From contig NZ_CP033918.1 in assembly GCF_003815675.1 (NCBI RefSeq), positions 1,922,001-1,986,000 on the forward strand: 64,000 bases of DNA. Direction: 5' to 3'. Below, piece after piece: positions 35,343 to 43,974 of this stretch. The notes beneath the pieces were generated by a model, which did no database searches, had not been told where the DNA came from, and saw only the letters and a program-made list of their open reading frames with translations. This DNA is from Chryseobacterium sp. G0186. GTDB lineage: Bacteria; Bacteroidota; Bacteroidia; Flavobacteriales; Weeksellaceae. Positions within the stretch are counted from its first letter, which is position 1. Every line of letters starts with the position of its first letter. A program made the position numbers and the translations under genes.

Positions 35343-35796
35343 ATGTTTTAGTATATCCTTTGGTTTGAGGGGATGGAAGAACTTCTCCAACTATAGTGTC
35401 ATTCTTTATACTTAACTTTTCTCTGGATAAAAATATTCCCGACTGTACATGTTTCAATTTAAATTCCATTTCTGATTTTTTATGATTTATACAGTAAGTT
35501 CCTTCTAATTTCTTTGGGGATAATTTGTTATCAAATTCAATAACCCGTCCATCTTTATAAAACTTCAGTCCTTTTTTTAAAGAACTTATACTGACTGTAT
35601 CTGATCTTGAATTCAATAAATAGGGTTTACCATTTATTTCAGTAAGATTATACACAGCTGAGGTATCAATTAATTTATAGGTAGAAAGGTCATAGCAAGT
35701 ATCATCATCAAATGATGATGATACTTTATTTATTAAATTTATACAACTACTGCAGATTGCAATTGTTATTAAGATATGTAATATACTATTTACCAT
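35323..35796 (-). CDS. Small lipoprotein, candidate immunity protein
   Basis: A 157-residue protein with signal peptide and lipobox (IAICSSC). Its ATG overlaps the RHS toxin stop codon (the shared bases are ATGGTAA), so translation is coupled. It in turn overlaps the next gene by 20 bp. Contains an LEGTYCINHKKSEMEFKLK segment. No family recognised. Small genes directly 3' of an RHS toxin usually encode its immunity protein; an exported lipoprotein would fit a toxin acting in the periplasm. The immunity role is untested. Confidence 0.65.
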   Translation of the reverse strand: MVNSILHILITIAICSSCINLINKVSSSFDDDTCYDLSTYKLIDTSAVYNLTEINGKPYLLNSRSDTVSISSLKKGLKFYKDGRVIEFDNKLSPKKLEGTYCINHKKSEMEFKLKHVQSGIFLSREKLSIKNDTIVGEVLPSPQTKGYTKTYVKNNN

Positions 35797-38700
35797 GATG
35801 TAAATGGATTTCTGGTTTGATATTGAAAATAGGGTTTCCAGTCCCAGGATGTATTCACAAATCCACCATCTTGTATGATTCCATGTATTGCCTTATCTTG
35901 TATTGCGTGCCTTACATGTTCGCTATTCACACCCACTCTATAGTTTTTATATCCTACAGACAAAACTCCTAATCTATATTTAGGGCCTACTTCATGTACA
36001 AAATCTCTAGGATACTTTCTACCAAATGAAGTGACACCATCTACTCTTGCAAATTTTCCATCTGCATCTGCCATCCCAGTACTTCTTTCATAATCTATGT
36101 CTCTGTAACCTGTAAATAAATTAAAGCCAGCCGTAAAATCTCCTACACTTAAGTTTAAAGCAGCAGTTCTATAGCTGTCTCCTCTATCTCCCAATCTCAT
36201 TGTTTTTATTCCAAATCCGCCATCATTTTCATACATTGCTTTAAAATCTCCTGCATGAAGGCCTATTACTCCGGTTCTCTGACTCAATTCAGCCATATCA
36301 CCGGATCCGCTCCACCAGTTAGATCCTAAGGAAAAACCATATTTACCATCATCATAAGTAAACATTGCAGATTTTCTGTATTCCCAACCGCTAAGGCCAC
36401 TTCCTGCATTAGATGTTTGATAGGTTACTCCGTATCCTAAGGAAAGCCCGAAATCTCCATTCTGATAGCTTATGCTAAAGTTAAATCCTGCACTTACTCC
36501 TTGTCCTAATGCAATAGACGGTGATATTGAAAAACTAAAACCTCCGCCCAAATTTATATTAAAACTTGGCATAAAAGAGCCTATAAATGCCGAGACCATC
36601 TGACTGCCAAAGGATCCTGTCGGGACTCCTATAGCTCCCATAATTGCCCCCTGTATAGCTCCGCCTAAGATAGACATTCCAAATTTACCCCAACTCCAGT
36701 CTCCGGTTTGTATGGCTTGCCCAATATAACTTACGGCTCCGGTAGCTGCTCCTATAATGGCGCCAGCAATCACAAGTGCCCAAATAATCTCACCACTAGG
36801 ATCCATATACATCAGTGGATTGTTCAGTACATATCCGAATCTGTTATAATTCTGTGTATTAAAAGGATCCTGTATATAATTATCTACAGATAAGAAAGTG
36901 TGCAGTTTAGGGTCATACATTCTTCCATTCATATGAATAAGCCCTACCTGCATAAAGTGCTCATGCCCTGTGTAACCTCTTTCAATAAACAGATCTGGTG
37001 TTCCTTTTTTCAAATCTATTTTCTTTCCATTCTTTTCCAGATATCTTAAATTCCCCCAAGGATCAAATTGTCTTCTTTCTACAACTTTTCCGTCCTTACC
37101 AGAAATAGCTAAGATTGTTCCCTGATAATCTCTGTGAAGATAGTTCAAACTTTCGGATATTTTTGTACCCATTCCATTAAATTCTACAATGTGAACTGCA
37201 GGAGCTGAATATGGATTACCAGCAATGTACGTAATAATTTTAGCTTTCAGATCAGCCGGATTTGGAAAACCTATCGGATTTTTCACTATAATTTCTACAG
37301 TATTATCATCAGAATATATTTTATTAGTTGTTGGATTTTTAAACTCTTTTGTAGTTCCGAAATCATACATTGCCATGGATCTTGTCTGGTGAATGTTATA
37401 GGCAAATCTTACCATTTCATTCCCATCTTGCATAATACTTACAGGGCTTTTATAAGCATTATATGAAATAGTCTGTAACTGGTTTACCTTATAATAAGCG
37501 TCTCCAACAGGATTGAGATTAATCCCTCTTTTTCTGTATCTGTTACCATCAGCATATTTATAGTCTCCAACCTCACTATTGTTACTAATTCGTCCATAGG
37601 TATCATAGGTTTGCGATTGGGCTCCGTTAGGATCTTTCCAGGAGATTAGCCTTTGCATATTATCATAGTCAAAGGTTTCCTGCCAACCGTTTGTGATCGC
37701 TGTATTATTTCTTTTTATCAATAATCCTGTACTGCCATCAAAGGTATATTCATTCCCTAAAACTACACCGGAGCTATTTTTATGTCTTACTGCTCTTAAA
37801 AAATTATTGGCATCATAAGAATTAGCGATATCTGTCCCATTACCAAAATTGGCAGAAATCACCTGTCCTTTTTCATTGATACTACCTAATCTCCAAATTG
37901 CATTCCCATTACCATCATTAATCCCTGTTAGTATCCCACAAGAAGCATACACATTTTCCATTGCCACTTCGCTTGAAAATATACCATAGATAGTATTCTT
38001 AGTTTCTCTTTTTATTCTTCCGAAACTATCATAGATAAAATATTTTTTAAAGATTGCAACACCATTATTTTCTTCACTTTGGGCTATTCTGTAATAATTA
38101 TCATATTGATAGGTATAGGAATTATTTACTCCGTTAGAAGTTCCTACTTCAGAATCAATGAGTCCCTGAGCAGTATAATTATAGGTTATTTTTATATCTG
38201 TATTGTCACCTGTAATCTCTTTCTTGATCGTTCTTCCATATTGATCATAGACATATTCTGTTTTACCTTTAGGATTTTCCTCTGCCAGAAGTTGTCCCAA
38301 ACCATCATATAAATAGGTATAATCTCCTCCAACAGACGGATCAGACATTTTGATTTTTCTTCCCCAACCATCCTGCTCTACATTGATGATATGTCCCGCA
38401 TAATTTGAAGACTTTAATCCTCCATTAGCATAATAAGCATAATTGATTACTCCTCCATTATCGGACATTTTTATTTTATTTCCCCATTCATCCTTAGTGA
38501 TAGATTGGGTTTGTTGTCCGTCTACAACCGTTGCTGTTAATGCATTATAAGAAGAGGTAATAATTTTTCCGGTTGGAAAAATATTTTTGATCACCCTCCC
38601 ATATACATCATACTCCGTCACAGTCCATTTACTTGGTGAAGTGGTAGAAAAATAAGGTTCACTTACTTTGTATGGCCTGTCTAAAACATCATAATCTGTT

Positions 38701-41700
38701 CTTTTCTCTATCCATTTATCATTAAGTGATAATACTTTTTCCAGACGTTTTCTCCCCCAGTTATCGGTAAATGTTTCCTTAATGGCCCCTGTAGCATCTA
38801 CAACTCGTAATTTGATTCCATTATTGAAGTCACCCGAAGTAATCCACTCATGGAAATATTGGGTAACATTGTTATAAATATCCCTTTCTTGTATTTTTCG
38901 TTGCCAGGTATCGTAGTCATTTGAAGCCGTCTGATTTAAATTATTAGTACTGGATAATAGCATCCCAAAATTAGGTTCATAACTGAATAAAGACGTGGCT
39001 CCTAATATATCGGTAGTTTTAATTGGAAATCTACCTGTAGGATCATACTGCATTTTTTCAATCCTAGGAGATACTCCTGTTGCAGAAAGTGTTTTTTGGA
39101 TATTGTTCCCAAATACATCATAAACAAAGTCTTCTGTAATATAATCCGTATTATTCCCTTTTTTCTTGGTCTGACTAACAAGTCCATTAGCATAGGTAAC
39201 AAGGTTTTCTGTAGAAAAACTATCATTACCTAGCACCTGTGTTTCAGTTTTTTTCACTGGTCTTCCTACATAGTACTGACTTCCTATTCCAGATGGGTTA
39301 TCTTCATAATCAACTAAGGTTGTTTTTTCACCACCATTTGCAACTATTCTTGACTTTTTGACATTATTGTAGGTATCATAGATATCATAATACTGATTAG
39401 TGGTAACCCCTGTCAGGTTATCAATCTGCTGTACCTGCGATGGAAGATTCACAAAAACCTTATTAGCCAGCAAGGAAGTAGTATAACTGTTGATGGTTTT
39501 GGAAACAAAGGTACTTGGAGAGTTAAAATCCGGACTTGAATTAAGATACGTTTCTTTCACAGCTCCTTTTTTCTGAGGATCCTGTAAAGAAACTGTCCAG
39601 AAAGGCTGTGTTATAGTTCCTCCATATACGGATGAGGTAGCAACTCCTTTAAAGCCGATAAACCCTTGGCCATCCATATTCATAACTGCTCCCTTATATC
39701 TGTATTCCTGTATCTTGGTTTCTCCGTTAAAGCTTTTCTCTACTTTTTTCACAAGCTTTATGGAAGGAGCAATATTAAGGTTGATATAAGGATATTGTTC
39801 AGAATTATCTGCAATGTAAGCCCCGGAGCCGCTCCCTGTATCAATAGCCAGATCGTACGTAATGTCTGTTACAAGATCATTGGCCTTAATTTTCTTTAAG
39901 GTAACATCTACACGGTTATCCTTCTTGAATGATACATATTTTATTTTATCACCTCCAAAAAATGCATAATCTAAATTCTGATTGGTGATATTAGAATTAC
40001 TTAAAAATATAGGGGTTCCTTTATTAATGGCTCCTCCATAGGTATAATTATTTTGCCAACTACCAACATAGGGAGAAAAACTAGGCATTCCATTCGTATT
40101 GCTTCCCATATTATACTTCACTCCTCCTCTGTCTCTGATGCTATAGTTATCTCCATAGGCTAAATAAGCTCCATTTTGAGCAGATCCATAGTCTGGTACA
40201 TTATGAGGGGTCAGGATATCATGGTAGAACAAATCTGCTTTTCCGTCTCCGTTAATATCTGTAAAGGAATAATAGAACGTCTGAAGCATATGCCCACAAA
40301 TATTGGAGTTGGGTGACGGTCCCGGATAACAGGTATTTTGAATCTGAGGCTTGAAATAATTGGTTCCAATATCCCTTACATTTCCGTCAAATGATTCTCC
40401 GGTACTGATGATAAAAAACCAATTGGTATTAGCATTATCTATAGGAAATACCACATCTGTTTTCCCATCTCCATTAAAATCTGCCAAATAACATGGTAAA
40501 TCTTTCTTAATCAAATTATGTGAATAGAATCCCTTTTGGATAAAAGTCCCGTTTTTATTTCCAAATACATATAATTGGCCGGGATTGAAGACATACAGAT
40601 CAGAAACACCATCACCCTCAAAATCTCCCGAGTAAATTCTGGACTCTCCAGTTATCACACTGTTGGATCCCAACATTAAAGGATCTTGTACAGCAGAATT
40701 ATTCGGATCCAATTTCATTAGATAGAATTGGGAAATATTAATTGTAATACCTTGGTTACAACAGCCAGCCGGAGGTCTGTTTGTATCACTAACTGGGCCT
40801 ACTGGACCACAGTAATAATTTTGGTTGACAGTATAAGGTCTTAATACTGCCAAAATATCAGAAACCCCGTCTCCATCGAAATCCCCAACTATGTAATCTT
40901 TTGGAATCCTGTTATAGTAAGTATTGCTTCCATTAATCACATTACATCTTTCATTCATTGCAGTATAAAACCGATAAGAATTACTGAATGAAAGATCTAG
41001 GGAGTTTGCTGCATTGGGAATGTAATTGTTTATCTTAACCACCTCCTCATCCGTAACAGGAGTCGCTGTACTGGTTATAATGGTAGAAACAGCATCCAGA
41101 TTATAAAATTTATTATTCGGAAGTACTAATTTCGTTGAAAAAATATCCTTAAATTTTTCAACATTTACCATTGCGCCAGCCACATTGGAAGTGGAATTAA
41201 CTAACTGGCTGGAATTAAATCTATAAAGTTTATCTCTGGAATTGGGATAAGTCATAAAATCCAGAGAACTGTCAGTATCAAAATATCCCGAAGTATATTG
41301 CCAGCCACTTCTATCATAGGCAGGAGAAACCCCGGTTATTGTTTTAGAATTGTCGCTGATCCCATTTTCTGTATTGCCATATTCAAAAGTAACAGGTTTT
41401 ACTGCTTCACCACTGCCATTATATTGCTGAACTCCAACCAGTCTTTCATAGTTTAATGAAGTGACATCATAGGTAAGCTGATATTTTCTGAAAAGCTGAC
41501 CATTTCCGGTAACCTCTATTCTATCCAGCTTTCTGTGTGAATAAATACTCCGTGCCCCATAAATATTAGTATGATCTGTACGGGCAGCATCTTTATAGTA
41601 AAACAGTATTTTATTGGGACTGTTATCAGGATTAACCGATGAATTATTACCATATTCTATCGTTTTAACATAGATATAATTGTTGAAACTGTCATAGGTA

Positions 41701-42272
41701 AACTTAACCCTGTTTTGTTGGGCATCTTCAATATAATTGATCTTCCATTCATAGGCATTTGATCCAAGGAAGCCACTTCCGCCACCATATTTTACAGTTT
41801 TACCATCAGGGTAGTATACCATAAAATACTCCGGTCCGTTGGCAATGTATCCGTGGGAAACGATCTTTATATTTGAATACTGCTCTGTCTGATATTCTGC
41901 TCCGTCTGTCCCATAGGTTCCGGACTTCAAAAGCAGCCGCTGCCCGTCAAAGGCAAATCTGTCAGTATCATTATAATTCACCCCGTCTATTACTCCATCA
42001 TGGTATTTTGTAGAAGACACTCTGGTAATAGATGATATTCCGCCAATATTCCAACCCCATCCTGCAACTCCATTTCCTGACTGACTGGAATAGGCAATGG
42101 AAATATTGGGTGCCACATTTTTAATTCCGGGAAGATTGGCAATAGGTATCGTATAATTGGCACTTCCGCCCGGAGATACCGATAACTCACCCGATGTCTG
42201 TCCCACAGACTGTCCATTCAATAGCCCCACTACTGAGAGTAGAGCTAAAAAAAAGTAAATTTTGATTCTCAT
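35790..42272 (-). CDS. SpvB/FG-GAP/RHS-repeat polymorphic toxin with type 23-like C-terminus
   Basis: A 2160-residue exported protein (signal peptide ends LLNGQ). Layout: SpvB-type N-terminal domain (about 25-290, GVAGWGWNIGGISSI); FG-GAP/VCBS repeats (about 430-700: DFDGDGVSDI, DFEGDGVSDLY, DFNGDGKTDVV, DINGDGKADLF); RHS YD-repeats (about 1050-1750); RHS core with RMYDPKLHTFLSVDNY and NNPLMYMDPSGE (ends about 1825); a Gly/Ala hydrophobic stretch (about 1827-1870); then a beta-rich tail of about 290 residues ending WKPYFQYQTRNPFTSW. The tail has the look of the 'polymorphic toxin type 23' domain (SEHVRHAIQ motif). No T9SS sorting domain on the protein itself, although the preceding gene carries one. 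Probably a contact or secreted toxin. Confidence 0.88.
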   Translation of the reverse strand: MRIKIYFFLALLSVVGLLNGQSVGQTSGELSVSPGGSANYTIPIANLPGIKNVAPNISIAYSSQSGNGVAGWGWNIGGISSITRVSSTKYHDGVIDGVNYNDTDRFAFDGQRLLLKSGTYGTDGAEYQTEQYSNIKIVSHGYIANGPEYFMVYYPDGKTVKYGGGSGFLGSNAYEWKINYIEDAQQNRVKFTYDSFNNYIYVKTIEYGNNSSVNPDNSPNKILFYYKDAARTDHTNIYGARSIYSHRKLDRIEVTGNGQLFRKYQLTYDVTSLNYERLVGVQQYNGSGEAVKPVTFEYGNTENGISDNSKTITGVSPAYDRSGWQYTSGYFDTDSSLDFMTYPNSRDKLYRFNSSQLVNSTSNVAGAMVNVEKFKDIFSTKLVLPNNKFYNLDAVSTIITSTATPVTDEEVVKINNYIPNAANSLDLSFSNSYRFYTAMNERCNVINGSNTYYNRIPKDYIVGDFDGDGVSDILAVLRPYTVNQNYYCGPVGPVSDTNRPPAGCCNQGITINISQFYLMKLDPNNSAVQDPLMLGSNSVITGESRIYSGDFEGDGVSDLYVFNPGQLYVFGNKNGTFIQKGFYSHNLIKKDLPCYLADFNGDGKTDVVFPIDNANTNWFFIISTGESFDGNVRDIGTNYFKPQIQNTCYPGPSPNSNICGHMLQTFYYSFTDINGDGKADLFYHDILTPHNVPDYGSAQNGAYLAYGDNYSIRDRGGVKYNMGSNTNGMPSFSPYVGSWQNNYTYGGAINKGTPIFLSNSNITNQNLDYAFFGGDKIKYVSFKKDNRVDVTLKKIKANDLVTDITYDLAIDTGSGSGAYIADNSEQYPYINLNIAPSIKLVKKVEKSFNGETKIQEYRYKGAVMNMDGQGFIGFKGVATSSVYGGTITQPFWTVSLQDPQKKGAVKETYLNSSPDFNSPSTFVSKTINSYTTSLLANKVFVNLPSQVQQIDNLTGVTTNQYYDIYDTYNNVKKSRIVANGGEKTTLVDYEDNPSGIGSQYYVGRPVKKTETQVLGNDSFSTENLVTYANGLVSQTKKKGNNTDYITEDFVYDVFGNNIQKTLSATGVSPRIEKMQYDPTGRFPIKTTDILGATSLFSYEPNFGMLLSSTNNLNQTASNDYDTWQRKIQERDIYNNVTQYFHEWITSGDFNNGIKLRVVDATGAIKETFTDNWGRKRLEKVLSLNDKWIEKRTDYDVLDRPYKVSEPYFSTTSPSKWTVTEYDVYGRVIKNIFPTGKIITSSYNALTATVVDGQQTQSITKDEWGNKIKMSDNGGVINYAYYANGGLKSSNYAGHIINVEQDGWGRKIKMSDPSVGGDYTYLYDGLGQLLAEENPKGKTEYVYDQYGRTIKKEITGDNTDIKITYNYTAQGLIDSEVGTSNGVNNSYTYQYDNYYRIAQSEENNGVAIFKKYFIYDSFGRIKRETKNTIYGIFSSEVAMENVYASCGILTGINDGNGNAIWRLGSINEKGQVISANFGNGTDIANSYDANNFLRAVRHKNSSGVVLGNEYTFDGSTGLLIKRNNTAITNGWQETFDYDNMQRLISWKDPNGAQSQTYDTYGRISNNSEVGDYKYADGNRYRKRGINLNPVGDAYYKVNQLQTISYNAYKSPVSIMQDGNEMVRFAYNIHQTRSMAMYDFGTTKEFKNPTTNKIYSDDNTVEIIVKNPIGFPNPADLKAKIITYIAGNPYSAPAVHIVEFNGMGTKISESLNYLHRDYQGTILAISGKDGKVVERRQFDPWGNLRYLEKNGKKIDLKKGTPDLFIERGYTGHEHFMQVGLIHMNGRMYDPKLHTFLSVDNYIQDPFNTQNYNRFGYVLNNPLMYMDPSGEIIWALVIAGAIIGAATGAVSYIGQAIQTGDWSWGKFGMSILGGAIQGAIMGAIGVPTGSFGSQMVSAFIGSFMPSFNINLGGGFSFSISPSIALGQGVSAGFNFSISYQNGDFGLSLGYGVTYQTSNAGSGLSGWEYRKSAMFTYDDGKYGFSLGSNWWSGSGDMAELSQRTGVIGLHAGDFKAMYENDGGFGIKTMRLGDRGDSYRTAALNLSVGDFTAGFNLFTGYRDIDYERSTGMADADGKFARVDGVTSFGRKYPRDFVHEVGPKYRLGVLSVGYKNYRVGVNSEHVRHAIQDKAIHGIIQDGGFVNTSWDWKPYFQYQTRNPFTSW

Positions 42273-42287
42273 GGTTTGTAGTTTGGG

Positions 42288-42734
42288 TTATTGTTTTAAA
42301 ATCTTGTAGGTCAGCTTTTCCCCGGTATTCAAATGGAAAACAACCACATACATTCCTATTGGCTGATTAGAAAGATCTAATACCAACTTATTCTCTCGTT
42401 TATCAAAGGCTAGATCCCGGTACTGGGTAAAGTTGTAGGCTATATATTCCACTTTCTGGATCATAGCACCCAATTCAGGAGACCACACAAGAGTCGCCTT
42501 GTCTTTCGTTGGATTCGGGTAAATTTTAACCTGATACTCCGGAGGTGGAAACTCCTTTTTACCGAGTTCTTCGTTGACGGGTGCATTTTTATCTGCAATT
42601 AAGCATAACGCACAATATCGTCTTACGATCTGATTTCCTCCGCTATCATATTCAAATGATAATGACTGTGATTTAATTCCCTCTATTGAAATCAATAAGA
42701 AAAGAATTAATAGTAAATTTTTTCTCATAAACAA
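42288..42734 (-). CDS. Small T9SS-sorted protein with a YD-repeat-like motif, first gene of the RHS operon
   Basis: A 148-residue exported protein. Signal peptide to about residue 22 (IKSQS). Directly after it is FEYDSGGNQIVRRYC, which resembles an RHS YD-repeat core (YD.xGN.I). Then a short linker and a type A T9SS C-terminal sorting domain (KIYPNPTKDKATLVW; LVLDLSNQPIGMYVVVFHL; KLTYKILKQ). It ends 15 bp before the RHS toxin start. Role unknown; it could anchor or assist export of the RHS protein through the type IX system. Confidence 0.75.
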   Translation of the reverse strand: MFMRKNLLLILFLLISIEGIKSQSLSFEYDSGGNQIVRRYCALCLIADKNAPVNEELGKKEFPPPEYQVKIYPNPTKDKATLVWSPELGAMIQKVEYIAYNFTQYRDLAFDKRENKLVLDLSNQPIGMYVVVFHLNTGEKLTYKILKQ

Positions 42735-42854
42735 TATCTTAGTGTATACAAAAATCCAGAAAACAAATCAGCTGCGAAAGGACAATGTATCATAACTCAG
42801 GGATATAAATAAGATTAATTGTCTAAAAATTAACCATTATTTATTTTTTTTAGA

Positions 42855-42862
42855 TATTTTTG
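42855..42862 (+). promoter_or_regulatory. -7 promoter element of the 42883 regulator
   Basis: TATTTTTG, full TAnnTTTG match, 20 bp before the ATG, within the 148-bp divergent spacer between the RHS operon and the regulator. Confidence 0.45.
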
Positions 42863-42882
42863 ATAATAAAACACTAATCACC

Positions 42883-43851
42883 ATGAAAAATTATCAGAAA
42901 AACCTTTTTGATTTATTATTAAAGGAATCTGGAGGAAAAAAAAATCTTGTCGATATTATGATTGACAAATTGGCACTTTCCAATGATACAGCCTACAGGA
43001 GAATTAGCGGAAGAAGTCATATTACCTTGAATGAAGGTATTTCACTGGCTTCCCATTTTGGGGTTTCGCTGGACCTGATCCACAACTCAACGATGAATAA
43101 TGCTGTTCTCAACAAGATTCATGATATTTATAATATCGATGACATGGAAATGTATTTTGATTCTTCCATCCGAAACCTACAAAAGGTAAAAAATACGCCG
43201 GATGTAGAATTTATTTATGCAGCCAAAGACATTCCGCTTTTTTACTTTATGAGATTTGATCATCTGAGAAAGTTTAAAATCTATGCCTGGCTAAAACTGA
43301 TGGATGTTGTCTTTTTTTCTCAGAGGATACGTTTTGAAGATTTTGAAATTCCTGAAAAAATTAATGAGAAAGCAGTCCTTTTATCTGATGTTTATAATGA
43401 TGTAAGTTCTACAGAAATATGGAGCAATGTCACCATCTATACATTATTGGAACAGATCATTTATTTTCATCAACTGGAATTGATCAATACAGAGAATGCA
43501 CTAAAAATTTGTGAGGAAATCACAGAGATGCTGGCTCAAATAGAGGAAGAGGTCATCAGTGAGAAAAAAGGTTCACTAAAATTATATCAGAATGACCTTC
43601 TGATTATGAATAACAGTGTCTTTATAAGATTTTCTGACCAGAAAATGCTCTTTTTACCCTACAATATTCTGAGTTACTACTATACATTGGATGAGAGAGT
43701 CTGTGGAAATTATGAAAAAAGTCTTGAACTGATTCTGAAAAACTCAGAATTACTTTCTTCCAACAATAAAGCACGGTATATTTTCTTCAACAAAATGTAT
43801 AAAAAAGTAGAGGAAATAAAAAAGATTCTACAGAGCTATCATCACTCATAA
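42883..43851 (+). CDS. Putative transcriptional regulator, divergent from RHS operon
   Basis: A 322-residue cytoplasmic protein. Residues about 20-60 look like a helix-turn-helix (LSNDTAYRRISGRSHITLNE with SLASHFGVSLDLI), of the kind that follows an XRE-like pattern. The remaining 260 residues are mainly helical, possibly TPR-like (YNDVSSTEIWSNVTIYTLLE; NALKICEEITEMLAQIEEEV). Known Flavobacteriia regulators of this shape are common but poorly described. Its divergent placement makes the RHS operon a plausible target. Confidence 0.65.
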   Translation: MKNYQKNLFDLLLKESGGKKNLVDIMIDKLALSNDTAYRRISGRSHITLNEGISLASHFGVSLDLIHNSTMNNAVLNKIHDIYNIDDMEMYFDSSIRNLQKVKNTPDVEFIYAAKDIPLFYFMRFDHLRKFKIYAWLKLMDVVFFSQRIRFEDFEIPEKINEKAVLLSDVYNDVSSTEIWSNVTIYTLLEQIIYFHQLELINTENALKICEEITEMLAQIEEEVISEKKGSLKLYQNDLLIMNNSVFIRFSDQKMLFLPYNILSYYYTLDERVCGNYEKSLELILKNSELLSSNNKARYIFFNKMYKKVEEIKKILQSYHHS

Positions 43852-43946
43852 AAAACATCTATCCCTTGAAATTATTCAAGGTCCAAAATGGTTAAAATTA
43901 ATCAAAGTTTAACCTAAAAAATAGAGCTAGAAATCTGACGAATTAT

Positions 43947-43954
43947 TATTTTTG
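43947..43954 (+). promoter_or_regulatory. -7 promoter element of ppk1
   Basis: TATTTTTG, 20 bp before the ppk1 ATG. No clear -33 box. Confidence 0.5.
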
Positions 43955-43974
43955 ATAAAATATATACATTTAGA

